53,893 bases of DNA from an uncultured Lachnospiraceae bacterium (GCA_945868435.1 CAMBLG010000015.1:1-53893), one strand, 5' to 3'. Positions 33,937 through 43,831 are shown, counted from the stretch's first letter. The notes: generated by a model not told the origin, from the sequence alone. A program made the numbers and translations.

Positions 33937-36585
33937 TTATTTCATCTGCGCCAGACGTTCCTCCACCTGTGCCATCATCTGTTCATATTTCGCAAGCTTC
34001 GCCTTTTCTTCTTCTACCTTTTCCGGCTTGGCATTGCTTAAGAACTTCTCGTTGGAGAGCATTCCTCTGGAGCGGGCCAGCTCCTTTGTGAGCTTCTCCT
34101 TCTCTTTATTCAGACGCTCTTTCTCTTTTGCAAAATCTACAAGATCCTCCAGCGGCAGGTAAACAACTGCATCCGGAATCACTACCGATACCGCATCCTC
34201 TCCGATTCCGCTCTTATCCGCCTGAACCGTGATTTCACTGGTAAACGCAAGGTTTACATATACCTCACGGTTGTTGTCGAACACCTCACGGACATCCGCA
34301 TTCTCGGATACAACAAAAAGCTTTGCCTTGCGTGAAGGTGGAACATCCATCTCTGTACGCACATTACGAACGCCTTTTACCAAATCCTTGCAGCGCTCGA
34401 TCGCAGCCTCTTCCTCCGGGAAGTTCCATGCATCCGTATACTCCGGCCACTGGGAGAGCATGATCGTCTCCTCTTCGCTCTGCAGTGTGCAGAAGATCTC
34501 CTCCGTGATAAAAGGCATATACGGATGAAGCAGCTTCAGCGCATTGGTCAGAACCGTCTTTAAGGTCCACAGCGCAGCGTTTGCAGATTCCGGATCCTCC
34601 TCTTTCTTGTAGGTACGAACCTTGGCAATCTCAATGTACCAGTCGCAGAACTCATCCCAGATAAAGTCATAGACCTTCTGTACCGCGATACCCAGCTCAA
34701 ACTTATCCATGTTCTCAGTGGCATCCTTTGCCAGTGTATTGACTCTGGACAGAATCCACTTATCCGCCGGATGCAGCTGATCGAGAGACGGCTCTGTAAC
34801 GGTTGTGCCTTCCAGATTCATCATAATGAAACGGGATGCATTCCATACTTTATTGGCAAAGTTTCTGGATGCCTCCACACGCTCCCAGTAGAAACGCATG
34901 TCATTGCCCGGCGCGTTACCTGTGATCAGGGTCAGGCGAAGGGCATCTGCGCCGTACTTATCGATAACCTCCAGCGGATCAATACCGTTTCCTAACGATT
35001 TACTCATCTTTCGTCCCTGGGAATCTCTTACCAGGCCATGGAACAATACGGTGTGGAACGGTGCCTCCCCCATCTGCTCATAACCGGAGAAAATCATACG
35101 GATTACCCAGAAAAAGATAATATCGTATCCGGTAACCAGGACGTCATTCGGATAGAAGTAATCCAGATCCTCTGTCTTGTCTGGCCAGCCCAGCGTAGAG
35201 AACGGCCACAGTGCAGAAGAGAACCATGTATCCAGCGTATCCGGATCCTGTGTCATATGCTTGCAGCCACACTTTGGACATACGCCCGGATTGTCAATGG
35301 ATACCACCATCTCGCCACAGTCATCACAATACCATGCCGGAATGCGGTGTCCCCACCAGAGCTGACGGCTGATACACCAGTCGCGGATGTTGTCAGTCCA
35401 GTTGAAATAGGTCTTCTCCATTCGGCTTGGAAGCAGCTTAATGTCTCCGTTCTTAACGGCCTCTACTGCCGGCTTGATCAGTTCATCCATTTTAACGAAC
35501 CACTGCTGCTTGATCATCGGCTCAACGGTGGTGTGGCATCTGTCATGGGTTCCTACATTATGGGAATGCGGAACGACTTTAACCAGAAGCCCCATCTCCT
35601 CCAGGTCTGCCACCAACGCCTTACGGCACTCATAGCGATCCATTCCTGCATATTTTCCAGCCTTCTCGTTCATGGTGGCATCGTCATTAATTACGACGAT
35701 TTCCTCAAGATTATGGCGTTTTCCAACCTCAAAGTCGTTCGGATCGTGAGCCGGAGTAATCTTTACACAACCGGTTCCAAACTCCTTGTCTACATAGGCA
35801 TCTGCAATGACCGGAATCTCACGTCCTGTCGTCGGCAGAACAAGCATTTTGCCAATGATATCCTGATAGCGCTCATCCTCCGGATTAACTGCCACAGCCG
35901 TATCACCGAACAGTGTCTCCGGACGGGTGGTGGCGATCTCAACGAAACGGCCCTCCTCCCCAACTACCGGGTAGTTGATATGCCAGAAAAAGCCATCCTG
36001 CTCTTCATGCTCCACCTCTGCATCGGAAATGGAGGTCTTACATACCGGACACCAGTTTACGATGCGGGAACCCTTGTAGATGTATCCCTTGTCGTACAGC
36101 TTTGTAAATACTTCCTGTACCGCGTGGGAGCATCCCTCATCCATGGTGAAGCGCTCACGCTCCCAGTCTGCGGAAGAACCCAGCTTACGAAGCTGCTTTA
36201 CGATGCGTCCGCCGTACTCATCTCTCCACTCCCAGCACTTCTCCAAAAACTCCTCACGGGTCAGATCTGCCTTGTTGATTCCCTGCTCCTTCAAGGACTC
36301 GATCACCTTAACCTCCGTTGCGATGGACGCATGGTCGGTTCCCGGCTGCCACAGTGCATTGTAGCCCTGCATTCTCTTATATCGGATCAGAATGTCCTGC
36401 ATGGTGTTATCCAATGCATGTCCCATGTGAAGCTGTCCGGTAATGTTTGGTGGCGGCATCACAATGGTAAACGGCTTCTTGCTGCGGTCTACTTCCGCAT
36501 GAAAGTAGCCATTGTCTTCCCACTTTTTGTATAAGCGGTCCTCAATATCTTTTGGGTCATAGGTCTTTGATAATTCCTTGCTCAT
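33937..36585 (-). CDS. valS: Valyl-tRNA synthetase
   Basis: Class I aminoacyl-tRNA synthetase with editing. 882 residues. Seen: the HIGH-type motif PPPNITGQLHMGHAL, the CP1 editing domain with TTRPETLFGDTAVAVNPED, the KMSKS motif in GRKMSKSLGNGIDP, WWGHRIPAWYC, a zinc-type CPKCGCKHM stretch, and the C-terminal coiled coil (EKERLNKEKEKL...) typical of ValRS. The ATG at 36585 follows GGAAG; the frame runs further upstream into the T-box leader. Expression is expected to depend on uncharged tRNA-Val through that leader. Confidence 0.97.
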   Translation of the reverse strand: MSKELSKTYDPKDIEDRLYKKWEDNGYFHAEVDRSKKPFTIVMPPPNITGQLHMGHALDNTMQDILIRYKRMQGYNALWQPGTDHASIATEVKVIESLKEQGINKADLTREEFLEKCWEWRDEYGGRIVKQLRKLGSSADWERERFTMDEGCSHAVQEVFTKLYDKGYIYKGSRIVNWCPVCKTSISDAEVEHEEQDGFFWHINYPVVGEEGRFVEIATTRPETLFGDTAVAVNPEDERYQDIIGKMLVLPTTGREIPVIADAYVDKEFGTGCVKITPAHDPNDFEVGKRHNLEEIVVINDDATMNEKAGKYAGMDRYECRKALVADLEEMGLLVKVVPHSHNVGTHDRCHTTVEPMIKQQWFVKMDELIKPAVEAVKNGDIKLLPSRMEKTYFNWTDNIRDWCISRQLWWGHRIPAWYCDDCGEMVVSIDNPGVCPKCGCKHMTQDPDTLDTWFSSALWPFSTLGWPDKTEDLDYFYPNDVLVTGYDIIFFWVIRMIFSGYEQMGEAPFHTVLFHGLVRDSQGRKMSKSLGNGIDPLEVIDKYGADALRLTLITGNAPGNDMRFYWERVEASRNFANKVWNASRFIMMNLEGTTVTEPSLDQLHPADKWILSRVNTLAKDATENMDKFELGIAVQKVYDFIWDEFCDWYIEIAKVRTYKKEEDPESANAALWTLKTVLTNALKLLHPYMPFITEEIFCTLQSEEETIMLSQWPEYTDAWNFPEEEAAIERCKDLVKGVRNVRTEMDVPPSRKAKLFVVSENADVREVFDNNREVYVNLAFTSEITVQADKSGIGEDAVSVVIPDAVVYLPLEDLVDFAKEKERLNKEKEKLTKELARSRGMLSNEKFLSNAKPEKVEEEKAKLAKYEQMMAQVEERLAQMK

Positions 36586-36601
36586 AACATCTTCCTTTCG
36601 T

Positions 36602-36890
36602 TTAGATAAAATAAAAGAACCCTCCATGTACATCTGTACATGAAGGGCGAAAACTCGCGGTACCACCTTCGTTCATCGGAATATCCGACATCTCAGTCCG
36701 GCCTGCTTACGCCTAGCCGGCGGTTCGTTAACGGAAACCACACGGGAGCACCTACTGTATTCAGCACTCCGGTTCAAAAGCTACCTTCCACATCTCTTTG
36801 CTGCAGACACCTTTCAGCCGGTGAGTGTCATTCTCTTTCAGAAGTGTGATGTGTACTCCTCTTTCTCACTACCTTTGTAATATCTTTAAT
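36602..36890 (-). ncRNA. T-box leader of valS
   Basis: On the minus strand the conserved T-box sequence AAGGTGGTACCGCG (36669-36656) is followed by a terminator hairpin: CCCTTCATGTACA pairs with TGTACATGGAGGG (36647-36620), then TTCTTTTATTTT. About 200 bases of stem I/II sequence precede it. The TGGTACC part can pair instead as the antiterminator with an uncharged tRNA end. I could not fix the valine specifier codon by eye. Confidence 0.93.
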
Positions 36891-36916
36891 CATCATAACC
36901 GCAGGACTTTTGTTTG

Positions 36917-37804
36917 TCAAGTCAAACTTTCCCTTTTCCGAAGTTCTGCATTCAGCGCATTTAAGACGCGCTTTTTGTCCGCGCTCCACAGCGGTGCCAC
37001 AAGCGTCCGCTTGTCCCCATCTCCGGTCAGGCGATGCACCACCATCTGAGGCGGTATGAGTTCCAGACAATCCGCCACAAGCTTCACGTAAGCCTCCATG
37101 GTAAGCACTTCAAATTTCCCGGACAGATATTCCCGCTCCAAATCCGTCCCCCGGATGACATGAAGAAGCTGAAGCTTGATTCCATCCACACCGCTTTGGC
37201 CCACATAGGAAACGGTCTGCTTCATCTCCTGCTCCGTCTCATAAGGGAGTCCCAGAATCACATGGGTGATCACCGTAAGCCCCGCTGCTTTCAGCCTGCA
37301 CACCGCGTCCTCATAGACACACAATGGATATCCCCTGCGGATGTAATCGGCTGTCCGCTCATGCATGGTCTGTAATCCCAGTTCCACCCACACCGGCTTT
37401 TTCCGGTTCAGTTCCGCCAGAAGCTCCACCACCTCCTGCGGCAGACAGTCCGGCCTTGTAGCAACCGACAATGCCACAATATCCTCCGGTGCCAAGGCTT
37501 CCTCGTACAGCTGTCTCAGCCGCTCCACCGGCCCATAGGTATTGGTAAAAGCCTGAAAATACGCAATATATTTTCCGTCCTTGATTTTCTTCGACAGCAG
37601 CGCTTTCCCCTGGGCGAGCTGCTCGGCAATCGGCAGTCTCCGGTTCTGGGCAAATTCTCCCGCTCCGGCACCGGAACAGAAGATACAGCCTCCCGTGCCC
37701 AGCGTTCCATCCCGGTTCGGACAGGTAAATCCTCCATCCAGCGCAATCTTATAGACTTTTTCTCCAAAGGTATCCTTCAGATACTGATTCAGTGAGTAGT
37801 ACAA
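36917..37804 (-). CDS. TIGR01212-family radical SAM protein (YhcC-like)
   Basis: 295 residues, cytosolic. FTCPNRDGTLGTGGCIFC holds the 4Fe-4S cysteines. KYIAYFQAFTNTYGPVERLR, SVATRPDCLPQEVV, VWVELGLQTMHERTADYIRR and VITHVILGLPYETEQEM are the typical order of the Elp3-like radical SAM group. The reaction is not established for the family. The first 16 bases overlap the end of the upstream GGDEF gene, so the two form one operon. A T-box for valS follows downstream. Confidence 0.93.
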   Translation of the reverse strand: MYYSLNQYLKDTFGEKVYKIALDGGFTCPNRDGTLGTGGCIFCSGAGAGEFAQNRRLPIAEQLAQGKALLSKKIKDGKYIAYFQAFTNTYGPVERLRQLYEEALAPEDIVALSVATRPDCLPQEVVELLAELNRKKPVWVELGLQTMHERTADYIRRGYPLCVYEDAVCRLKAAGLTVITHVILGLPYETEQEMKQTVSYVGQSGVDGIKLQLLHVIRGTDLEREYLSGKFEVLTMEAYVKLVADCLELIPPQMVVHRLTGDGDKRTLVAPLWSADKKRVLNALNAELRKRESLT

Positions 37805-38868
37805 GCCCCTTCGTCCCTCTTCATCTGTGCCTTATTTTCATACATTCTTCGGTCTGCCAGCTTACAGAGTTCTTCAAAATCCGGAGCTTCCACCGTCATG
37901 GCAAGTCCCATTGCGCAGCTATACCTCGTCTCCTTTGTTTTCTCACGAATCTCCCTCACAATACCCAGAAGTTGTTCCTTTCCGGGTCCAAAGGCAAGGA
38001 TCAAAAATTCATCTCCGCCCATACGATATACAAAACAGTCCTGCCCCAGACACTCCATAATACAGGCCGCAATGGAACAGATGGCATCATCCCCGACCGC
38101 ATGTCCTTCCTGATCGTTGAGTCGTTTCAGATGATTCAAATCCACGGAAATAATTCCTGTAACCCGGTTTACATTTCGCTTCACGTCCGCATATAAGCTT
38201 CGCCGGTTAAATGCTCCGGTCATGACATCCCGCTTAAACATCTGGATATTGGTATACATATAGAAAAAGGTAATGGAGATAACCCCCGAAACATTGATCA
38301 CACCATCATACCCAAACATCGACTCCATACAGGTCGCAACCACTGTCACAAGGATCACGAACAGCGTAATTGCAGGCTCGGTCCGATTGCCGCTCCGATA
38401 CGCCCGCACCGTCACCCACATCAGAAGAATCAGATAAATTGCGCATGCCACAAAAGGACTGTACCCCAGCGGTCCCCGCACAAACTGATTCTGTGCATCA
38501 TAGGAAAATGCGATGCCACTGAAAAATGCGGAAAATGAAATCAGAACATTCACATACATTGGAAGACGCAACAAAAACCATGAGATTTTCTGCTTCCGGC
38601 CGATATAGGCAACCATCATATAGATAATGCAGGGTCTCAGAGAATATCCCACTGCCGATACGAAAATGCGCAGCAGACTTGGCTCCGCCCACGTGGCGGT
38701 CCAGTATTCCACACTGTCCGCCAGCACAAGCATCAGCACAAGAACTGACGCCGTGGAAAACATGCTCACTGCTTTCCTGTCCATGATGCGATTGGTATGT
38801 ATAAATACAAGCATGCACAATGCCAAAACCACTGTCGCAAAATTCAACTGAATAAAGTAATGTACCAT
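37789..38868 (-). CDS. Membrane-bound diguanylate cyclase (GGDEF), seven-helix sensor
   Basis: 359 residues. About seven hydrophobic helices occupy 1-200 with the plan of a 7TM-type sensor. The GGDEF domain (about 205-350) has DVMTGAFNRRSLY, ISVDLNHLKRLNDQEGHAVG and the active site RMGGDEFLILAFG. No RxxD precedes it, so product inhibition through that site is not expected, unlike the other GGDEF protein here. The ATG lies eight bases after GGGGGAA. It overlaps the radical SAM gene by 16 bases. Confidence 0.92.
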   Translation of the reverse strand: MVHYFIQLNFATVVLALCMLVFIHTNRIMDRKAVSMFSTASVLVLMLVLADSVEYWTATWAEPSLLRIFVSAVGYSLRPCIIYMMVAYIGRKQKISWFLLRLPMYVNVLISFSAFFSGIAFSYDAQNQFVRGPLGYSPFVACAIYLILLMWVTVRAYRSGNRTEPAITLFVILVTVVATCMESMFGYDGVINVSGVISITFFYMYTNIQMFKRDVMTGAFNRRSLYADVKRNVNRVTGIISVDLNHLKRLNDQEGHAVGDDAICSIAACIMECLGQDCFVYRMGGDEFLILAFGPGKEQLLGIVREIREKTKETRYSCAMGLAMTVEAPDFEELCKLADRRMYENKAQMKRDEGACTTH

Positions 38869-38960
38869 AATCTATTCCCCCGCCCCTATGGAATCAGTGT
38901 AACATGATTTTTTTTAAAAATCTATAAAAACTGTTGTTAATCAGCGGTTTCTCCATTCCA

Positions 38961-39001
38961 AAACGCCGTTTCCGTATGGCATGCACACAGAAACAGCGTT
39001 T
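38961..39001 (-). terminator. Rho-independent terminator of the RND exporter-TetR operon
   Basis: On the minus strand AAACGCTGTTTC pairs with GAAACGGCGTTT (one G-U) around a 17-base loop, followed by TTTTGG, 17 bases after the tetR stop. Confidence 0.75.
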
Positions 39002-39017
39002 CTTTCATACAACGATA

Positions 39018-39662
39018 TTATGATAATGTTTTAACTAATGATGCGTATGCAAACTCGCGCACTTCCTTGTAATCCATGACAAAAAAGGCACTTTCTCTTT
39101 TTTCTTCTCCGTTCATGGTAAGAACAAGATTCACAACCATTCCGGCCAGAGCCAGACGCCTTTTGACCTTATCTGTCTCATTGAAGCAGCCTTGCTTATA
39201 TCCTTCCTCCATCAGCGCATCCCCTTCTTCAATCAGATATGAATGCATACCGTCAAACACATCCTGCGGAATCCGGGTCTCAAGCATCTGACAGACGCCT
39301 TCTTCTCCCGCACTGATCTGAATCATCTTGACAAAAGTCGTGTGATAGCTTTTGTTATCGTGCAGCCAATCCAGAATCCCATACATTTTCTCCTTGAAGT
39401 TTTTCTTTTTCTCCAGAAGTTCCTGCAGTTCCCGAATCCTCAGACCATAATCGAAGAATAACGCCAGCGTGATCAATTCCTCCTTGGAGGAAAAGTATTC
39501 ATATGCTGTGCCTTTTCCAACGCCGGCCCTGCCAGTAATATCCTGAACCGTCAGGCTGCCTGGGTCTGTCTTTTCATGGACAAACCCAATGACTGCCTCA
39601 AACATCAGCCGCGCCTTTTTCGGCGGATTTATGAATTGCTCCAGAGTAAATCCGTTACTCAT
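39018..39662 (-). CDS. TetR/AcrR-family repressor of the RND exporter
   Basis: 214 residues. The N-terminal helix-turn-helix (about 20-65) reads LTVQDITGRAGVGKGTAYEYFSSKEELI without a break (given here as two parts: LTVQDITGRAGVG and KGTAYEYFSSKEELI). The rest is the helical ligand-binding domain. Its ATG overlaps the TAA stop of the exporter gene by one base (TAATG), so it is made from the same transcript. A perfect 20-bp palindrome at the operon promoter is the obvious operator, giving negative autoregulation of the pair. Confidence 0.92.
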   Translation of the reverse strand: MSNGFTLEQFINPPKKARLMFEAVIGFVHEKTDPGSLTVQDITGRAGVGKGTAYEYFSSKEELITLALFFDYGLRIRELQELLEKKKNFKEKMYGILDWLHDNKSYHTTFVKMIQISAGEEGVCQMLETRIPQDVFDGMHSYLIEEGDALMEEGYKQGCFNETDKVKRRLALAGMVVNLVLTMNGEEKRESAFFVMDYKEVREFAYASLVKTLS

Positions 39663-42600
39663 TACAACTCCTCCTCTACCATGCTCTTCTCACGATTAAA
39701 GGCATCGTATATACATGGAATCACGATCAGTGTCAGGACCGTTCCGTATACCAGTCCACCGATGATGGTAATAGCCATCGGTTTCATCATCTGTGAACCT
39801 TCTGCCTGACTGAATACCGTGGTGCACATAGCAAGAATGGTTGTCATAGCCGTCATAAGGATTGGACGGATACGTGTCTTTCCGGCCTCTATGATGGCCT
39901 CCTTCTTGCCGGTTCCTTCACGTCGTGCCTGATTAATGTAATCAATCAGCACGATACCGTTATTAACGATCAAACCTGCCAGCATAATGAAGCCGAGCAT
40001 TGCGATAATGCTGACCTCCTGCCCTGAGAGATACAGTGCCAGGAAACCGCCGGTAAACGCAAGCGGAATCGAGAAAATAATGATGAACGGTGACAGTAAA
40101 GACTGGAACTGCGCAACCATGATCAAATAGATGAATACAACTGCCAGAACCAGCATGAGTACCATCTGACTCATGGCATTGTTGATTGTCTCATCCTCAC
40201 CTGCCATGGATATGCTGTAGCCCTCCGGCACGTCCATCTGATCAATCTTTTCCTGTACCTTGTCACCGACAAGCGTTACATTATGGTCCTCGTCGATACC
40301 GCAGGACACCGTCAGGTAACGGGTCTGGGAATCACGGCTGATGGTACTTAAGGTAGTCGTCTCCTTCATCTCACAGATGTCGGTCAACGGAATCTCTTCC
40401 TCTTCCCCATCCTTGTTCGTGTAAGTAAAGGTCAGTCCCTTAATATTCTCAAGGGTTGTATCCGCCTGTTCCTCCGTCTGCAGATAGACCTCGTAATCCT
40501 TGATATCGGTGGAAATCGTCGTTGCGCTGGTGCTCTGTGCCATCTCGCCATATACCAGCTGATATACCTGCGCAACCGTATATCCGTACTCTGCCGCCTT
40601 TTCCTTATCCACAGAGATGGTCAGCTGCGGAGTTGCATTATCCAGTCCGTCATCCACATCGACGCAGCCTTCTGTCTCCTCCAGCACCGCTGCCACATCC
40701 GTTGCAAGAGCCTGCAGCGTGTCCAGATCATTTCCCTTGATCTCAATAGACAGTCCCTCTCCGAAAAATGCGGAATAGTCCATGGAAGAAGAGGAAACAG
40801 CCACTTCCACATCCATATCATCGGTGCGCTCAGAAATCTGCTTGCTGACGCTATCGGAACCGACATCCGCATCCTCGTCCAGAAGAATGTACATGCTGAC
40901 GGAATCTGATCCGCCGCCCATCAGGCTCATGGTCGTGCCGCTTCCGATCATGGCACCGATGGTTTTAACTCCCTCGATATCCGAAATCCGATCAATCACT
41001 TCGTTGGAAGCCTCCGTCAATTCCTCAAAAGTTTTAGTCTCATCCTCTTTTGCACTGATGGTCACAGAAACCTGATTGGTTTCCATATCCATATCCATGA
41101 AGGTCATACCTCTGGAAAGTGCAAGTACCACGCTGCCTGCAAGAAGGACAATGGACAAAACGAATACCAGAGGCTTGAAGCGCAGACATCCACTCAGGAC
41201 TCTGCCATACCAGTTCTGGAATTTTTCAAACCACGGATGGCGAATCTCCCTTGTTTTACGCAAAGTCGCTGATGACAGTGCCGGAACAAAGGTCAGTGCT
41301 ACTACCAGACTGGCCAGAAGCGTATATGCGATGGTCAGTGCCAGATCCACAAACAACTGTCTGGTAATACCCTCTGTGAAAATAATCGGCGCATATACGC
41401 TGACGGTTGTGAGGGTGGATGCAATGATCGCACCGGTTACCTGAGAAGCACCCTGAACAGCGGCCTGCTTCACCGAATATCCCTCGCCCCGCAGACGATA
41501 GATATTCTCAATCACTACGATGGAGTTATCCACAAGCATACCGATACCCAGCATCAAACCGGACAGAGAAATCATATTCAGCGTAATATCGGTAAAATAC
41601 ATCAACACAATTGCTGTGATTACAGACAACGGAATGGAGCACGCAATCACAATTGTCGGCTTGATATCCTTTAAGAACAGAAGCAGCACGATAACTGCAA
41701 GAATCGCACCCCAGATCATGTTGGAAAATACACTTTCCACGATCATATCAATGTAGACACCCTGATCCATCAAGGTGCTGAAATGCAGATTCTCATCTGC
41801 CTTCTCCATGCTCTCGAACTTATCCAGAATACGATCGGTAACCTCTCCTGTGGAATACCCTGTCTGCTTCTCCAAAGAGATGATCACACCCGGATTACCA
41901 TTGATAACCGCATAGGTCTCATCGGAATTATCCACCATCTCGATATCAGCTACATCGGACAGGCGAATGACATCCACATCATCCAGTCCCATATCGATCA
42001 GAACAAGATTTTCAAGCTCTTCCATATTGGAAACGGAATCTCCGACACGTACCAGATACTGGGTATCCCCATCCATGGCATAACCGGCCGGCATATCAAA
42101 GTTCTGCGCTGTGAACAGGCTCTTGATCGTGTCCTCAGACAGGATCTCGTTCACATCAGCGGATTCCAATGCACTGTCCTTTGCATCATCCAGAGAAGCC
42201 TGCGCATCCTCCAGCGAAGCGGCTGCCGTAGCCAGTTCCGCTGAACTTCCACTCATTTCAATCGCTGCCAGGGCTGCATTGGCATTCAATGTATCCAATG
42301 CCGACGCTAACGTGGTCTTCCCTTCTGCAATCTGCTCCAAGGCACTCTCTATGGTCGCGATACCGGTATTCACCTGGGTCAAGGTTGCCCCCACCGTTGC
42401 GGAAGCCGTTGGAAGGTCTTCGTATGTAGAGACTTCAATGCCCATTGCGCCGAGGCCAGCAAACTGCTCCGCAATCACTGCATTCAGGCCCTCGATTTGC
42501 GCCTGTACCTCCGGCAGCTGTGCTGCCTCCGGATTCTCCTGAAGCACTGTCATCAGGCTGACATACGCATCCGATTCCATAAAGGCATCGAGGCCGGACT

Positions 42601-43420
42601 GAATCTGCTCCAGTGACTTCTTCTGCTTATTCAGATCCTTCAACTGCTTGTTTAAATCTTCTTCATTCTCATACAATTCGTCTCTCTGGCTGATGACCTC
42701 GTTGATGGCAGACGACAGATCATCCTTGCCTGAATCCAACGCATTTTTGCCATCATCTACCTTGGCAGACGCATCATCCAACTCCTTCTGCGCATCCGCA
42801 AACTGCTTCTTGATTGCTTTGCGAATCTGCTTGTTGAGCTGTTCTATTTTATCCTCATTCAGTGTAACTTCGATGCTCTCCTCGATCTGTCCGCTGGCAG
42901 AAACAGAAGCGACACCTTCCAGACTCTCCAGAGCCGGAATCAGTTCCTGATCTACGTAATCCGAAATCTCGCCCTCACTCATGCCAGCGTAATCGACCGC
43001 AGCCGTGAGCACCGGAAGCATATCCGGGTTAATCTGCATGATCATCGGCGTACCGACGGAATCTCCCCAGCTGCCGGATATCTGGTCCAGCTTCTGCTGA
43101 ATCTCGATAACAACGGAATCCATGTTGGCGTTCTGCTCGTACTCACAGGTTACGATAGAGTAACTGTTGTAAGAAATGGAGCTTACATTTTTAATGTTGG
43201 AGGTCGTCGCCATGGACGCCTCAATCGGAGCGGTAACCTCTGTCTCTACCTTCTCCGGACTTGCACCAATATCCGTTGTGATAATCAGCGCATACTGAAA
43301 ACTCATGTCCGGCAGCAAATCTGTCGTCATACGCGTCAACGACACGATACCGAGCACAATGACCAACAGTACGCCAACCAGAACGGTAAATGGCTTTTTC
43401 ACACTGTATTTGGAAATCAT
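39662..43420 (-). CDS. RND-family efflux transporter with a large coiled-coil insertion
   Basis: 1252 residues in the plasma membrane. Twelve helices are in the usual two sets of 1+5. HAE1-type features: FTVLVGVLLVIVLGIVSL as the first helix, MTTDLLPDMSFQYALI, and GMLVDNSIVVIENIYRLRGEG in helix 4 with the proton-relay Asp. The first porter loop carries an insertion of roughly 220 residues (about 205-425) rich in Lys/Glu/Asp/Ala heptads, which no Gram-negative AcrB has. There is no membrane-fusion partner gene nearby; the insertion may do that job. Followed by its TetR repressor; the ATG follows AAGGAGG. Confidence 0.92.
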   Translation of the reverse strand: MISKYSVKKPFTVLVGVLLVIVLGIVSLTRMTTDLLPDMSFQYALIITTDIGASPEKVETEVTAPIEASMATTSNIKNVSSISYNSYSIVTCEYEQNANMDSVVIEIQQKLDQISGSWGDSVGTPMIMQINPDMLPVLTAAVDYAGMSEGEISDYVDQELIPALESLEGVASVSASGQIEESIEVTLNEDKIEQLNKQIRKAIKKQFADAQKELDDASAKVDDGKNALDSGKDDLSSAINEVISQRDELYENEEDLNKQLKDLNKQKKSLEQIQSGLDAFMESDAYVSLMTVLQENPEAAQLPEVQAQIEGLNAVIAEQFAGLGAMGIEVSTYEDLPTASATVGATLTQVNTGIATIESALEQIAEGKTTLASALDTLNANAALAAIEMSGSSAELATAAASLEDAQASLDDAKDSALESADVNEILSEDTIKSLFTAQNFDMPAGYAMDGDTQYLVRVGDSVSNMEELENLVLIDMGLDDVDVIRLSDVADIEMVDNSDETYAVINGNPGVIISLEKQTGYSTGEVTDRILDKFESMEKADENLHFSTLMDQGVYIDMIVESVFSNMIWGAILAVIVLLLFLKDIKPTIVIACSIPLSVITAIVLMYFTDITLNMISLSGLMLGIGMLVDNSIVVIENIYRLRGEGYSVKQAAVQGASQVTGAIIASTLTTVSVYAPIIFTEGITRQLFVDLALTIAYTLLASLVVALTFVPALSSATLRKTREIRHPWFEKFQNWYGRVLSGCLRFKPLVFVLSIVLLAGSVVLALSRGMTFMDMDMETNQVSVTISAKEDETKTFEELTEASNEVIDRISDIEGVKTIGAMIGSGTTMSLMGGGSDSVSMYILLDEDADVGSDSVSKQISERTDDMDVEVAVSSSSMDYSAFFGEGLSIEIKGNDLDTLQALATDVAAVLEETEGCVDVDDGLDNATPQLTISVDKEKAAEYGYTVAQVYQLVYGEMAQSTSATTISTDIKDYEVYLQTEEQADTTLENIKGLTFTYTNKDGEEEEIPLTDICEMKETTTLSTISRDSQTRYLTVSCGIDEDHNVTLVGDKVQEKIDQMDVPEGYSISMAGEDETINNAMSQMVLMLVLAVVFIYLIMVAQFQSLLSPFIIIFSIPLAFTGGFLALYLSGQEVSIIAMLGFIMLAGLIVNNGIVLIDYINQARREGTGKKEAIIEAGKTRIRPILMTAMTTILAMCTTVFSQAEGSQMMKPMAITIIGGLVYGTVLTLIVIPCIYDAFNREKSMVEEEL

Positions 43421-43471
43421 CTCTTCCTCCTTCTTGGGATCGCACTTCCCAAACTTATCTTCCGACTTGTT

Positions 43472-43491
43472 CTGACCGACCGGTCGGTCAG
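43472..43491. promoter_or_regulatory. 20-bp perfect palindrome, TetR operator of the exporter operon
   Basis: CTGACCGACCGGTCGGTCAG is fully symmetric and begins about 10 bases after the -10 box, covering the start site, so bound repressor would block transcription. Confidence 0.88.
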
Positions 43492-43500
43492 TCTGTTTTC

Positions 43501-43528
43501 ATTATACGAATCCAACTTGAAATTTCAA
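43501..43528 (-). promoter_or_regulatory. Promoter of the RND exporter-TetR operon
   Basis: On the minus strand TTGAAA (43528-43523), a 16-base spacer, and TATAAT (43506-43501). Confidence 0.8.
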
Positions 43529-43610
43529 CCCTCCGTCCCCATAATTTATACTTTTTTTATAAGTGTGAACATGGGCACTTTTTCTGAAATTCCGCCTGTA
43601 TTTTACACAT

Positions 43611-43648
43611 AAAAAAGGGATCTCCCAGCTCCTGCCGGAAAATCCCTT
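43611..43648 (-). terminator. Rho-independent terminator of the 45-residue membrane protein gene
   Basis: On the minus strand AAGGGATT...GATCCCTT with inner TCC/GGA pairs, followed by TTTT; 45 bases after the stop. Confidence 0.75.
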
Positions 43649-43693
43649 CACTTTCATTCTCGTCCTAATTAGCTTCAGCAAACTTACGTCTAC

Positions 43694-43831
43694 CTAGTCC
43701 TGCTCATTATCCTCTTCGTCCACAATCGCTGCAGATGCACCGGAAACTGCTGCAATCACTGCGATAATTGCTCCCAACACTGCCACACCGATGATCACAC
43801 CGATAAAAATCAGAAGTCCTACATTAGACAT
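43694..43831 (-). CDS. Small single-helix membrane protein (45 residues)
   Basis: MSNVGLLIFIGVIIGVAVLG leads into a long hydrophobic Gly/Ala/Ile/Val helix up to about residue 33, then an acidic tail (VDEEDNEQD). GGGAGG lies eight bases before the ATG and a terminator follows the stop, so it is a complete small transcription unit. No family recognised. The acidic cytosolic or external tail suggests a regulator or partner of another membrane protein. Confidence 0.72.
   Translation of the reverse strand: MSNVGLLIFIGVIIGVAVLGAIIAVIAAVSGASAAIVDEEDNEQD

Noticed and set aside
35038..36534. 498-codon plus-strand frame
   Set aside because: Antisense to valS, whose motifs are unambiguous.
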